The notes: generated by a model not told the origin, from the letters alone. A DNA stretch of 64,000 bases from Methanolobus vulcani (GCF_006546655.1 NZ_VIAQ01000012.1:1-64000); one strand, 5' to 3'. Counted from the first letter of the stretch, positions 34,566 to 44,687 are shown. Numbers and translations are program-made.

Positions 34566-35465
34566 ATGATTAAGAAATTCACCTCCCTCTTCCCTGTATG
34601 GGCGATTATGCTTTCGGTTGTGGCCTTCATTTACCCTTCCATATTCTCACCATATAAAAGTGCCATAACTCCACTTCTGGGAGTTGTGATGTTTGGCATG
34701 GGAATTACCCTTTCTGCAAATGATTTCCTGCTGGTGCTCAAAAGACCAAAAGTCATTGTTCTTGGAACTGCATTGCAGTACATCCTGATGCCACTTATCG
34801 CATTCATTATTTCATACTTACTGAATCTCCCTCTTGAGATTATGGCCGGAATGGTACTTCTTGGAGCATGCCCTGGAGGAACTGCATCAAATGTGATATG
34901 CTATCTTGCAAAGGGAGATGTGGCACTGTCCATCACACTCACATCGGTTTCCACACTGCTTGCATTCGTCCTGACACCTGCACTTACCTGGCTTTACATC
35001 GGACAGGCTGTGCCTGTAGAAGTTGGAAGCATGATGCTGAGTATAGTGAAAATTGTTCTTGTGCCTGTGGCACTTGGAATTATCCTGAACACATTCTTTG
35101 ACAAACATATCGAACGTTTCAGGCATGCATTCCCTGCATTATCAGTTGCTACAATCGTTTTTATCATTGCGATAATAATCGCCCTGAACAAAGAAAGCAT
35201 TCTCGTTGCCGGAAAACTGGTGATAGTTGCAGTTGTACTTCATAATGGATTCGGGCTTGCCAGCGGATACCTGCTTTCAAAGAAACTTGGTTTTGATGAA
35301 AAAGATGCAAGAACAATTGCAATTGAGGTTGGAATGCAGAATTCCGGGCTGAGCGTTGCGCTTGCTGTGAAATATTTCTCTGCACTGGCTGCTCTTCCTG
35401 GTGCGTTGTTTAGTATATGGCATAATATTTCAGGGTCGTTTTTGGCGTATAGGTTTAGTAAGTGA
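34566..35465 (+). CDS. bile acid:sodium symporter (BASS) family transporter
   Basis: A 299-residue membrane protein with about nine or ten hydrophobic helices. The family region GACPGGTASNVICYLAKGDVA (about 100-120) forms the sodium/substrate crossing helix, with the second crossover near EVGMQNSGLSVALA (about 258-271). BASS transporters in prokaryotes carry organic anions such as pantoate or pyruvate with sodium. The substrate here is unknown. It starts with ATG and is divergent from the TlyA-like gene. Confidence 0.87.
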   Translation: MIKKFTSLFPVWAIMLSVVAFIYPSIFSPYKSAITPLLGVVMFGMGITLSANDFLLVLKRPKVIVLGTALQYILMPLIAFIISYLLNLPLEIMAGMVLLGACPGGTASNVICYLAKGDVALSITLTSVSTLLAFVLTPALTWLYIGQAVPVEVGSMMLSIVKIVLVPVALGIILNTFFDKHIERFRHAFPALSVATIVFIIAIIIALNKESILVAGKLVIVAVVLHNGFGLASGYLLSKKLGFDEKDARTIAIEVGMQNSGLSVALAVKYFSALAALPGALFSIWHNISGSFLAYRFSK

Positions 35466-35515
35466 ATATTATTTTTGAAAAAATAGGTATTTTTTTAGGG
35501 TAAAGAAACGAACAG

Positions 35516-38500
35516 TTAAGTTCGTTTCCTGAAAATTGAATATCCTACAATTCCACCTATCAACAAAATTGACAATGATCCAATTGCTATCCAGTTTTTG
35601 GGTTTACTAATCTGTTCTGCCGGCACTTCATTTTCATCAAAAGTATCGTCTATTGTAGATTTAGTAGCTTTTAGTTCTACTTCTTCTACAGTTTTCTCCA
35701 CTGAATTACCAACAATAGCAAATGGTGAGAATCCAGGAGTACTTGCCTCAAAGTGCAGATACTTATCATCTTCACCTGTCTTCTGATTATCAAGATAATT
35801 CCATTCACCATTTGAATATCTACACAACTTTATAGTATCCACATCAATCTCATTATCTTCGATCCACTCTTTCTCAACTTTGAATCCAATAACCGGATTG
35901 GCAATATTATCTGAGCTTGAGAATCCAGATTTTCCAACCCATAGATTGACATTGCAGTAAACTATATCCGGTGCATCCTCATCCACAAGTGCAGACCTTC
36001 CGTTAAGCATCTCAATTGTAGAGAATATCTTACCCCAGTTCCTGGAAGCTTCAAAGTTGATGTATTCGATGGCATTTAACTCATTATCAAATTTATAAGA
36101 TGTTACATCACCTTTTGATACGAATTCAGAGAGAACGTCCTTGTATGCGATGTTTTCGATTTCTTCGCCGGTTGTACCACTTCCTCCGCCTCCACCACCA
36201 CTTCCACCTGAGGATGTACTAGTCGTTGTAGATGATTCTGTATCAGATTCGCCATCATCTTCTGGAATGATAACTTCATCATCTATAGAAGAAGTTCCCT
36301 CCATTACAAAAGGATAATATCTGAGGTCACTACTATCAGCTACTCTAAACTTTATATTGTCAGTTATGTTAATTACAGCGCCCTTTGATAATAAAATTGA
36401 ATATTCATTTTTGAAAACAATAGAATTATAATCGTAACTAGTAATTTCCATATTTTCAAAACTGTCACCATCTGTAAATGTTACGAAATTGTCTGATATT
36501 TGGAACAAACCTTCAATGAAGACACCTTTCTTTTCCCCGGCAACAATGATGTCTTTGAAATGAACTGCTATGAGTGGCACATTTGTATTATTTCCAATAT
36601 CATGTGAGTACACATAATCACTAGAAGAAGAAACTATGCTACTATCAATTTCCTCTCCATCCTTGGTAAGAGTTAAAAGTATTTCATTGGTACTTGTGTT
36701 AATTTCAGTAATATCAAGCACATAGTTTTCTTCAAAAATTAAAGATGAATCAGAATAAATCAAAAAACTATCATCATCATCATTTATGAGTAGCTTTGAA
36801 AGATGACCTGTTGACAACAAACTTACTTCATCAAGACCATCAATGTATGTGTCATCTGCATAACCTGCAAAATACTTCTCTGCCATAAAGCTCATGATCT
36901 GGAAATATCCCCATTCAGAATGCTCGAACTCAACAGATGCAGGAATAGTTGTATAAATGAGGTCACCATCATCGATGGTTCTGTTGGATATAGCTTTTAG
37001 TTCAAGGGTTTCTGTCTGTATGCCTTCGTCAATATCATAGTAGAAACCTTCAAAATTTAGAGGTGTCCATGTAAGAAGCTCGGAACCTTCTGCAATTGTA
37101 CCACGCAGTTCGTATTTCTCATTTTCAGCTACACTTACAAATGGAGCAAGTCTAAGATCATTGTTGTCAGCAACCAGGATATTTATATCCTCCATCAAGT
37201 TTGCTGTACTTCCTTTACTTAAGAGAATATTAGCATCGTTTTCCATTTCAATCAAGTCAGAGTTTATAGCAGTTATCTCCATATTTCCAAATACATCCCT
37301 AGACTCAATATCCAAGTATACATCTTCTATTTGGAAGACACCTTCGATAATCACACCTTTTGATTCATTATCAATAAATATTTCATTGAAATGAACAGCT
37401 ACTGTCACAACGTCTTCTGCATCACCGAGGTCAAGTTTATAGACATAATCATCACCTTCGGAAACTACGGCACTGTCAAGGTTGATATTGTCTTTTGAAA
37501 GAGTGACATATGCACTTGTACCGTTTGTATCAATCTCAATGATATTAAGTGAGTAGCCATCTTCAAGTTTAAGGTAAGAAGACACATTTACTGATATTGT
37601 TTCACTGTCATCGATTAGAATCCTCGATAACTGACCTGATGACAGCATACTTACTTCTTCAACATCATCAATTTCAGTTTCATCAGTGTATCCTGCAAAG
37701 TACGTTTCCGCCATGAAAGAAATTAATTGATATGAGACCCAGTCACTATGTTCAAAATCAGTTTCTATTGGTCTAGTCTGGTAAACAATATCCCCCTCTC
37801 CAAGAGAACGATTTATATTATGAATAGTCATGATTTCGGAACTGAGTCCAGAGTCAAGATCATAGAAAAAGCCAGAAAAACTTCTTGCATCCCAAGTGTA
37901 GGTTGTAGATTGTCCAGTGTTTTCATCCCAAATTCTGTAACCAGTGTAATAGGTCTGTGGATAAACTGTGATGGTTGTGACATCAGAATTATCTTCTCCA
38001 TCACTATTTGTCACTTTAAGAGTTACATCATAGGAACCGATTGAAGTAAATGTATATACCGGGTTTTGATCAGTTGAATCAATGATACCGTCATTGTCAA
38101 AATCCCAGCACCATGCTGTAGGACTATTTGCTGAAGTATCAGTAAATTCAACAGTGAGAGGAACAGTGCCTTCTACAACATCTGTAGTGAATGAAGCAAC
38201 AGGAATATTTGATACTGGTTCATTAACTGTTATGGTCTGAATAGCAATATCGAATTTACTTCCATTAAATGCTGTTAAGGAAACACTGTAGGTACCCACA
38301 TTGGTAAAAACATGAATTGGGTTCTTGTCAGTTGAAATGGATCCATCCCCAAAATCCCATTCATATGCATCAGCATTGATAGAGATGTCAGTGAGAGCTA
38401 CAGACAAAGGATTGTAACCTGAAGTAACATTTGCACTGAATGAAGCTACAGGCATCACATCTCCAATACTCCATGATGCAAGTGGAAGATAATCGATATT

Positions 38501-39670
38501 ATACATGGACCCATATAAAGAATACCTTGTATCACAGATACCATCACCGTCCGCATCAGTGCATCTCTGACTGAATCCCTTACCATCAGGCCTTGCCCAG
38601 TAGTTGCCTCCAAGATAGGGGCCACCTACGATATTAGTGCCTGCGGTTTTATTAACATTCCATTCATTGATGGTGGGACAATAGGATAAGGGTTCATAAA
38701 TCCTGTAGTTTGCGGTGTTTTTAAAGAGATTGTTATAGATTATGTTGTCGAGGGAAGAATACACATAGATACCATACTCACCGTTGTTTGATACTAAGTT
38801 GCTTACCAGCTCATTGTAAAAGGAATAATACACCCATATTCCACGGTTTGCATTGCTTGAAATAATATTTTCTTTCAGAATGTTGTTGTTGCAGGTAGAA
38901 ACCAAGCGTATGCCGTCATTAGAACTGTCTACTGCTGTGTTGTTCACAAGTGAGTTATCGCTGGAACAAGTCAAGGCGATACCATCGGAATTGTCTTTTA
39001 CCGTGTTTTTCACTAGAATGTTGTTGTTGGAATAAAAAAGAATTATGCCACCAGAACTACTGTTTGTTGCCGTGTTGTCTGTTAATGCGTTATTAGTAGA
39101 ATAGTACAGACGCATCCCTAACTTATTGCTTGTTGCTATGTTGTTTGTGAGAGTATTGTTGCTGGAATAGTATAGAATTATGCCATCATAACTATTGTTT
39201 GCTACATTGTTATATGCCAGTGTGTTGTTTCTGCAAGAATCCAGGTAAATTCCCCAGGTATTGTTTACTGCATTAATATTTGTCAGCGTGCTGTTGGAGG
39301 AATCTAAATAGATACCTGCTTTGGAATATCCCGTAAATCCACTTACATAAAAGCCATCTATCATCACTCCATCGGCAGTGACATTAAAAACATGATTATC
39401 TGCAGATGTAGCAATAACATGCGTAAGCTCGGCTCCACCTGTTGATATGATGTTCAGTTGCTTTCCCACATCTACGTTCTCATGATAAGTACCCGGATAA
39501 ACGAGGATTGTATCCCCGTTATTTGCATCATTAATAGCATCCTGTATTGAAGAATAATCTGCACCTTCTGGACTTACAGTTAGAACTGCCGCATCAACTG
39601 GATTTTGTATTAGAATAAAAAATGACAATAAAATAATTGTGATGATTGAAACGTTTTTATTAAAGAGCAT
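35516..39670 (-). CDS. large S-layer-type surface protein with beta-helix, PKD, S-layer and PGF-pre-PGF domains
   Basis: About 1384 residues. Order of domains: signal peptide (1-28); right-handed beta-helix of the NosD type with many NN-L-x-N-x repeats (35-340); two PKD domains (about 405-575, AYEWDFGDGS and CWDFDNDG); two copies of the Methanosarcina S-layer domain (about 585-850 and 860-1125, each with WxxxxFxGFYYD-like and FMAETYFAGY-like motifs); a Ser/Thr/Gly linker; a PGF-pre-PGF domain (about 1175-1340); and a C-terminal membrane helix (about 1358-1380) with RKR. It is anchored outside the cell, in or on the S-layer. The ATG at 39670 follows GGAGGTGG at good spacing. Confidence 0.87.
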   Translation of the reverse strand: MLFNKNVSIITIILLSFFILIQNPVDAAVLTVSPEGADYSSIQDAINDANNGDTILVYPGTYHENVDVGKQLNIISTGGAELTHVIATSADNHVFNVTADGVMIDGFYVSGFTGYSKAGIYLDSSNSTLTNINAVNNTWGIYLDSCRNNTLAYNNVANNSYDGIILYYSSNNTLTNNIATSNKLGMRLYYSTNNALTDNTATNSSSGGIILFYSNNNILVKNTVKDNSDGIALTCSSDNSLVNNTAVDSSNDGIRLVSTCNNNILKENIISSNANRGIWVYYSFYNELVSNLVSNNGEYGIYVYSSLDNIIYNNLFKNTANYRIYEPLSYCPTINEWNVNKTAGTNIVGGPYLGGNYWARPDGKGFSQRCTDADGDGICDTRYSLYGSMYNIDYLPLASWSIGDVMPVASFSANVTSGYNPLSVALTDISINADAYEWDFGDGSISTDKNPIHVFTNVGTYSVSLTAFNGSKFDIAIQTITVNEPVSNIPVASFTTDVVEGTVPLTVEFTDTSANSPTAWCWDFDNDGIIDSTDQNPVYTFTSIGSYDVTLKVTNSDGEDNSDVTTITVYPQTYYTGYRIWDENTGQSTTYTWDARSFSGFFYDLDSGLSSEIMTIHNINRSLGEGDIVYQTRPIETDFEHSDWVSYQLISFMAETYFAGYTDETEIDDVEEVSMLSSGQLSRILIDDSETISVNVSSYLKLEDGYSLNIIEIDTNGTSAYVTLSKDNINLDSAVVSEGDDYVYKLDLGDAEDVVTVAVHFNEIFIDNESKGVIIEGVFQIEDVYLDIESRDVFGNMEITAINSDLIEMENDANILLSKGSTANLMEDINILVADNNDLRLAPFVSVAENEKYELRGTIAEGSELLTWTPLNFEGFYYDIDEGIQTETLELKAISNRTIDDGDLIYTTIPASVEFEHSEWGYFQIMSFMAEKYFAGYADDTYIDGLDEVSLLSTGHLSKLLINDDDDSFLIYSDSSLIFEENYVLDITEINTSTNEILLTLTKDGEEIDSSIVSSSSDYVYSHDIGNNTNVPLIAVHFKDIIVAGEKKGVFIEGLFQISDNFVTFTDGDSFENMEITSYDYNSIVFKNEYSILLSKGAVINITDNIKFRVADSSDLRYYPFVMEGTSSIDDEVIIPEDDGESDTESSTTTSTSSGGSGGGGGGSGTTGEEIENIAYKDVLSEFVSKGDVTSYKFDNELNAIEYINFEASRNWGKIFSTIEMLNGRSALVDEDAPDIVYCNVNLWVGKSGFSSSDNIANPVIGFKVEKEWIEDNEIDVDTIKLCRYSNGEWNYLDNQKTGEDDKYLHFEASTPGFSPFAIVGNSVEKTVEEVELKATKSTIDDTFDENEVPAEQISKPKNWIAIGSLSILLIGGIVGYSIFRKRT

Positions 39671-39862
39671 TAACTGTACCACCTCCTGAAAATTGTTTTA
39701 CAAAATATAAAAGGACATCGAAATAGAATTCATGTAATTTAAAAAGTCATCCATGAAGCACTCAAAAATATACTCACATACAAGCTGATAGAATGACAAT
39801 GAATTGATGACAAAACAAGTTTATACAATGCAAACCGATGCTTCCCCCACAATGGTGATGAT

Positions 39863-40534
39863 TTGTTAAAAGCTGTAATATTCGATATGGATGGCGTGCT
39901 GGTTGATTCTATGTCAGATCATGCAGAAGCTGTCCAGCATATTTTTGACGAGATTGGCGTTGAAATGGATAAACAGGACATCTATGAGAGAGAAGGAGAA
40001 AGAACCGTTGACATCATGAGGTTCCTGCTTCAGAAAGGAAGCGGAGATGCATCCCAATTTGACGTATTGAACATCGTAGAGAGATACATTGCAGAATTTA
40101 ACAGGATAGCAGAATTCAAGGTTTTTGAAGGTATGTTAGAGTGCCTCACAGGTCTTAAAGATAAATTCAACCTTGCTGTTGTTTCAGGTTCAGACAGACC
40201 TATAGTTTATGATATAATTGAATCTGAATATCCGGGGATATTCAGGGAACTTGTTACAGCCGATGATGTACAGCGTGGAAAACCTGAACCAGACCCATAT
40301 CTTAAAGCAATAGAAATGCTTGGGATTTCAAGCCATGAAGCTATTGTAATAGAAAATGCACCAATGGGAGTTGAATCTGCCAAAAAAGCAGGATTATGTT
40401 GTGTCGCGGTACCAACATATCTTGATGCTGAAAAATTCCATCAGGCAGATATGGTCATTGAAAACCACACCCGCCTTGTTGAGTTCCTGAATGAACTGGA
40501 ACCCTCTTATGACTGTTTGCGGTCAAAATTATAG
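39863..40534 (+). CDS. HAD-superfamily phosphatase (beta-phosphoglucomutase-like)
   Basis: A 223-residue HAD hydrolase. Motif I is FDMDGVLVDSM (catalytic Asp pair), a helical cap spans about 15-85, motif II is VVSGSD, motif III lies around GKPEPDPYLKAIEM, and motif IV is VIENAPMGVESAKKAG. It removes phosphate from a small metabolite or moves it within one (mutase). The start is TTG 39863, with GGTGATG just upstream. Its 3' end overlaps the convergent oxidoreductase gene by 28 bases. Confidence 0.8.
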   Translation: MLKAVIFDMDGVLVDSMSDHAEAVQHIFDEIGVEMDKQDIYEREGERTVDIMRFLLQKGSGDASQFDVLNIVERYIAEFNRIAEFKVFEGMLECLTGLKDKFNLAVVSGSDRPIVYDIIESEYPGIFRELVTADDVQRGKPEPDPYLKAIEMLGISSHEAIVIENAPMGVESAKKAGLCCVAVPTYLDAEKFHQADMVIENHTRLVEFLNELEPSYDCLRSKL

Positions 40535-41607
40535 TTACACTTTATACCGCTCTCATCGGAACACAGGTTGCATGAAACACATTTTGCGACCTCTGCCTCA
40601 CCACTTTTGATCTTTGCCACAAGATCAGGTTCACAAATGAGAGGTCTGCAAAGTGATACCATATCAGCATATCCTTCATCGAGCATCTGTTCCATGACAG
40701 CCTTTGAGCGTATACCGCCTACAACCATTACAGGAACATCCACTGCTTCCTTTATCATTTTGGAATAATCCTTGTAATATGCTTCTGCATCAGCGTTATT
40801 GATCTTTGTCCTGAACATCTGCTGTCCGGCTTCAACGATTCCACCGCTGACCTCTATTGCACAGACATCATTTGCAGCAAGTATCTTTGCTATCTCAACG
40901 CATTCAGGTGCATCAAGAACATTCTTCATCCCCACTGGGAAACCATCGGTTGCATTAAGCTTGACAAGTATCGGGAACTCATCACCTATCATCTCGTGTA
41001 TCCTGTCGATGATATCAAGGATTATCTGAGTCCTTTTCTCAGTGGAACCTCCCCACCTGTCCTTACGCCTATTCGTGTATGGAGAAATAAAATTACTAAG
41101 CAGGAAACCATGAGCGACATGTAGCTGAACTCCATCAAAACCTGCTTCCTTTGCCCTCCTTGCAGAATTGGCAAAGTTCTCGATTGTCTGAAGCACTTCT
41201 TCCTCGGTCATTTCCTCAGGAGTCATGCCGTTTCTTTTATTGGTCACAGCAGATGGTGCAAGAACTATAGGATACTCTGCACTGACCATTGTCTGCCTAC
41301 CACCATGAACAATCTGGATAACTATCTTGCTTCCGTGCACATGTACCTTGGAGACTATCTTCCTGTAAGGTTCTATGAATTTATCATCATAGATTCCCTG
41401 CTGGAGATTGTCACTTTTTCCGTTTGGATTCACGTATGCATACCCAGTGATTATAAGCCCGACTTCTCCACGTGCTAGCTCTTCATACATATCACCGATC
41501 CTGTCGGTTGGCGTGCCATCGGGCTCTGCCATCCACTCATGTGTGGCAGAACGTACAAAACGATTGGGTACTTCCATATTCCCCAGCATAATAGGTTCAA
41601 ACAACAT
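40507..41607 (-). CDS. Old Yellow Enzyme family NADH:flavin oxidoreductase
   Basis: A 366-residue TIM-barrel flavoenzyme. It opens LFEPIMLGNMEVPNRFVRSA and has IVIQIVHGGRQT, the active-site DGVQLHVAHGFLLSNFISPY then TNRRKDRWGG, and a C-terminal phosphate-binding region (MVVGGIRSK...SLCRPLICEPDLV). A CVSCNLC-type cysteine pair near the C-terminus could bind a 4Fe-4S cluster as in the 2,4-dienoyl-CoA-reductase group, although the longer FAD/NAD domain is absent. It reduces activated double bonds or similar; substrate unknown. Its 3' end overlaps the HAD gene. Confidence 0.87.
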   Translation of the reverse strand: MLFEPIMLGNMEVPNRFVRSATHEWMAEPDGTPTDRIGDMYEELARGEVGLIITGYAYVNPNGKSDNLQQGIYDDKFIEPYRKIVSKVHVHGSKIVIQIVHGGRQTMVSAEYPIVLAPSAVTNKRNGMTPEEMTEEEVLQTIENFANSARRAKEAGFDGVQLHVAHGFLLSNFISPYTNRRKDRWGGSTEKRTQIILDIIDRIHEMIGDEFPILVKLNATDGFPVGMKNVLDAPECVEIAKILAANDVCAIEVSGGIVEAGQQMFRTKINNADAEAYYKDYSKMIKEAVDVPVMVVGGIRSKAVMEQMLDEGYADMVSLCRPLICEPDLVAKIKSGEAEVAKCVSCNLCSDESGIKCNYNFDRKQS

Positions 41608-41649
41608 GCAGGTGTATTGATAGCAGGAACTTATATGCTTTTCTTAGAT

Positions 41650-42360
41650 TCAGGAATGGCTGTACTTCATTTCCTCAAGCTCTTCTTTCAGAGCTTCGTT
41701 GTTGATCCTGTAAACAAGCATTGAAGCAAATAGCAACGCAAAAGCAAGCATATTAACAGCAAGTGTCACCTGAAGTGAAGTTCCTTCAAGTCCACCGCCA
41801 CTGCTTCCATATGAAGAGCCACCGAACATCAGCGGGTGTGCTGAGCGCCACAGCCTGATGGATAAGAAACTCAGTGGAACTGACATGAATCCGACAATTC
41901 CAAAGACAGCCGCAAGACGTGCTCTCTTTTCAGGTTCTTCAAGAGCCTGACGAAGCATCAGGTAAGCAAGATAAACAAGGAAGAGTGCAAGTGAGGTAGT
42001 GAGCCTTGGCTCCCATATCCAGTACCAGCCCCATGTTGCTTTAGCCCAGATCGAACCTGTGACAAGTACAAGGAATGCAAATACCACGCCTACCTCGGCG
42101 GCAGAATGAGCAACGATGTCCCATTTACTGCTGTTTCCTTTCAGGTGCATTATGCTGGCAATGAAAACAACGGTGAACGCAAGATAAGCTACCATAGCTA
42201 TTGGTAGGTGGAAATAGAATATCCTGAAACTGTTGTCAAGTATCTCACCGGCATTGCCTTTCATCTGGGGCAAATAGAAAAATATCATCCAGATGGCAAT
42301 TAGCATAACAGGAGCCGTAATAATTGTAAGTATCCGTTCTTTTTTCCTGTCAATAAGCAT
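41650..42360 (-). CDS. ccmC: cytochrome c maturation protein CcmC-type
   Basis: A 236-residue membrane protein with six hydrophobic helices. The haem-handling WWD motif appears as WGWYWIWEPRLTTSL near 110-124. A His in the second helix region (FYFHLPIAMVAYLAF) and another in the SAHPLMFGG loop are the likely haem ligands. CcmC delivers haem for c-type cytochrome assembly outside the membrane. It is last in the run CcmA-CcmB-small-PH-like-CcmC. It starts with ATG. c-type cytochromes are typical of Methanosarcinales. Confidence 0.87.
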   Translation of the reverse strand: MLIDRKKERILTIITAPVMLIAIWMIFFYLPQMKGNAGEILDNSFRIFYFHLPIAMVAYLAFTVVFIASIMHLKGNSSKWDIVAHSAAEVGVVFAFLVLVTGSIWAKATWGWYWIWEPRLTTSLALFLVYLAYLMLRQALEEPEKRARLAAVFGIVGFMSVPLSFLSIRLWRSAHPLMFGGSSYGSSGGGLEGTSLQVTLAVNMLAFALLFASMLVYRINNEALKEELEEMKYSHS

Positions 42361-42454
42361 AATCGTTCTTCTGCCTTATTGAAATTTCTTGTTTAAATGC
42401 TTTTCATACATCAAACCTGAGGAACAGCATTGTTGAAGAAAACTGGAATAAGTG

Positions 42455-42799
42455 TTATGAATCTTCGATCCTTATACCCTTTGACTCAATAGCTTCAATA
42501 AAAGCCTTTGAATCCTCCACAGTAAAACCAATTCGTGTGCTTTGGGTTGACATTTTGATGAAAAATATAAAATCCCTGCCTGACCTGTTCCAGTCCAGAG
42601 GGAACCAGGTTACAAAATCACCAGAACCCCAATATCTCCACTTGCCATTAGCTAAAGTTGGCTGTCGTCTCTCCATTTTAAAAATGTCCTGAAACTTCAC
42701 GAACTTCGCCTGTCCTAAAGGAAAATAGTATCTCTTAAGACGTATGCCTTTATCATCGACGTCTACAAGTTTATCGGAATATATCAGATCACTTTCCAT
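42455..42799 (-). CDS. PH-like fold hypothetical protein in the ccm cluster
   Basis: About 114 residues, soluble, with no signal peptide. It is beta-rich: YSDKLVDVDDKGIRLKRYYF, then KFVKFQDIFKMERRQ, then a Trp/Phe-rich middle (WRYWGSGDFVTWFPLDWNRS) and a C-terminal helix. This resembles PH-like domains of archaeal small proteins. The start at 42799 has AGAGGAAAA directly upstream; the earlier ATG at 42838 lacks such a site. It lies between the 63-residue protein and CcmC, which suggests a link with cytochrome assembly, but the function is unknown. Confidence 0.6.
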   Translation of the reverse strand: MESDLIYSDKLVDVDDKGIRLKRYYFPLGQAKFVKFQDIFKMERRQPTLANGKWRYWGSGDFVTWFPLDWNRSGRDFIFFIKMSTQSTRIGFTVEDSKAFIEAIESKGIRIEDS

Positions 42800-42904
42800 T
42801 TTTCCTCTTTGAAGTTTGAACTTTGACAGCAGACGCAACGAGAGGTTTAGTGAAGCTAAAGCTCTCTCATATTAACAAAATGAACCAGTTATATGTTGTT
42901 CTTT

Positions 42905-43093
42905 TTACTGGTATTTTTTAAAATCATATTTAGCAGCAACTTTTGATTTTTCCTCTGGCGGAAGTGAAGTAAAATACTTTTTCCATCCTGGACAAAAATT
43001 GATGTGCCAGCGCCAGAATCTTCCTAGAAATGACTTTGGTTTTTCATCATATTTTTGTCTCAACTTGCAGTTTGCACAATTGCTTTCGGCCAT
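42905..43093 (-). CDS. small cysteine-containing protein in the ccm cluster
   Basis: About 62 residues: MAESNCANCKLRQKYDEKPK, then SFLGRFWRWHINFCPGWKKY, ending KYDFKKYQ. A CxxC pair near the start plus a later Cys-Pro resembles a metal- or haem-handling site. ATG 43093 lies seven bases after AAGGAGT, so it is preferred to ATG 43099. The Trp/Phe/His block resembles a membrane-surface helix. It is conserved in layout with the ccm genes but not recognised as CcmE. Confidence 0.6.
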   Translation of the reverse strand: MAESNCANCKLRQKYDEKPKSFLGRFWRWHINFCPGWKKYFTSLPPEEKSKVAAKYDFKKYQ

Positions 43094-43247
43094 AACCATA
43101 CTCCTTCCTAAATTTAGTTATTTATTTAGGATATTGTATCCCAAATTTATATCCATAACGTTTTGACTTACCCTGCAGGCAATTGGAATGTTTGGGAGGG
43201 ATGGAAAAAACACTTGATTTATGTTTCGTGGAGATTTTTCAGAAATC

Positions 43248-43922
43248 CTAATCCATCACAGTATATTCAAACACCAGTTGTCCTACTACAAAGAATATCA
43301 GGTCATACACAACAAGCAACCTGAGTTCAGAACCTATACTACATATCCCACCATCTGTAAGTATCGTCCCTGTTGCCATTACAGCCGGAATTATCACCGG
43401 AATAATCAGTGGAAGCAAAAGCACCGGAAGCATGATCTCTCGTGCCCTTGTACTCGCTGAAAGTGCTGAAAGCAGAGTTCCCACACTGACAAAACCGAAA
43501 GTTCCCAGGAAGATTACAAGTGCAAGTCCAGGAATACCACTGATGTTGTAGTTGAACAGAACTATGAAAATTGGTATTGTGAACAATTCAACAATGAACA
43601 TCAGGATTGCATTTGATATTGTTTTCCCGATGTAGATTGAACTCCTGTCAATTGGTGAGAGTTTAAGTCCTTCAAGACATCCATTCTCTATCTCACCTGC
43701 AAATGAACGTGAAAGTCCAAGGGTGCCTGCGAAGGTGAAAGCAACCCATAGAACACCGGGAGCAAGTTTTCCTACAAGTTCAGTCTGGCTGAGAACATCA
43801 CCAAATGAGATGCTGAAAATAACTATAACAATAAGTGAGAAGATAAGCATGGAATTGAGCATCTGTTTTGTGCGAAACTCGGATTTGAGGTCCTTTGCTG
43901 CAATGTAGAGGCTTTTCTTCAT
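43248..43922 (-). CDS. ccmB: haem exporter permease CcmB
   Basis: A 224-residue membrane protein with six hydrophobic helices. It opens SLYIAAKDLKSEFRTKQMLN, then has the LWVAFTFAGTLGLSRSFAGE family block, ENGCLEGLKLSPIDRSSIYI and the C-terminal MLPVLLLPLIIPVIIPAV. With CcmA and CcmC it forms the membrane part of the CcmABC haem-release complex. It lies 18 bases after CcmA. The start is ATG after GGTGAGATT. Confidence 0.88.
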   Translation of the reverse strand: MKKSLYIAAKDLKSEFRTKQMLNSMLIFSLIVIVIFSISFGDVLSQTELVGKLAPGVLWVAFTFAGTLGLSRSFAGEIENGCLEGLKLSPIDRSSIYIGKTISNAILMFIVELFTIPIFIVLFNYNISGIPGLALVIFLGTFGFVSVGTLLSALSASTRAREIMLPVLLLPLIIPVIIPAVMATGTILTDGGICSIGSELRLLVVYDLIFFVVGQLVFEYTVMD

Positions 43923-43940
43923 AATCTCACCACAGGCAGG

Positions 43941-44687
43941 TTAAACGTTACTAATGCCCTCTGCATCCGTATCCTTTCCCACTATGGAAAGATACTGTTC
44001 TCTGAACTGTTCCACGCTTTCAATTTCAGTTTTTAGTTTGTCAAAGCGTATTTCCCCATCATCCATTATGAGCATGCGACCGCAGAGTTCAAAAGCACGC
44101 TCAATATTGTGGGTTATCATTATACTAGTTACATCAGAATCGCCGGTACTCATGAGCACACGCTCAAAATTAGCAGCAGCATGCTGGTCAAGTCCGGTAT
44201 ATGGCTCATCCATGAGCAAAATCTCAGGCTGATGCAGTAATGCTCTTGCGATTGAAAGCCTCTGCTTCATCCCTCTTGAAAATGAACCGGCACACTCATC
44301 GGAACGCTGAAGGAGATTTACACTTTTTAGTATGGAATCGACTCTTTCATCGATTTTATTATTCTCAATCCCATACATGCGTGCGAAAAAAACAAGGTTT
44401 TCTCTTGCTGTCAATTCATCGTAAAGGTAAGTTTCGTGGGAGATAGCACCAATAATTCCCCTTATCTTTTCAGGATGTTTTTTGGCATCAATCCCGTTTA
44501 CAAGCACTTTTCCCCTGGAAGGATTGATGATCGTGGACATTATCTTAAGAAGAGTTGTCTTTCCGGCTCCGTTGGGACCGAATATGGCAACGAACTCACC
44601 TTTTTTGATATCAAGGTCAATATTGTTCAATGCCTTCCTTCGCCCAAAGCTCTTTGAAAGACCAGTTATTGAGATGATACTGTCCAT
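43941..44687 (-). CDS. ccmA: haem exporter ABC ATPase CcmA
   Basis: A 248-residue ABC ATPase. Walker A is GPNGAGKTTLLKI, the signature is FSRGMKQRLSIARALLHQP, Walker B is ILLMDEPYTGLD, and the switch His is in MITHNIERA. Position next to CcmB makes CcmA the natural call. ATP hydrolysis drives release of holo-CcmE in bacteria; no CcmE is recognised here. It heads the ccm run on the minus strand. Upstream is the 0.4-kb region holding a doubtful small frame. Confidence 0.87.
   Translation of the reverse strand: MDSIISITGLSKSFGRRKALNNIDLDIKKGEFVAIFGPNGAGKTTLLKIMSTIINPSRGKVLVNGIDAKKHPEKIRGIIGAISHETYLYDELTARENLVFFARMYGIENNKIDERVDSILKSVNLLQRSDECAGSFSRGMKQRLSIARALLHQPEILLMDEPYTGLDQHAAANFERVLMSTGDSDVTSIMITHNIERAFELCGRMLIMDDGEIRFDKLKTEIESVEQFREQYLSIVGKDTDAEGISNV

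Noticed and set aside
34868-35385. Several frames overlapping the BASS transporter on both strands
   Set aside because: The transporter has clear family motifs; the others are cysteine- and histidine-rich shadows.
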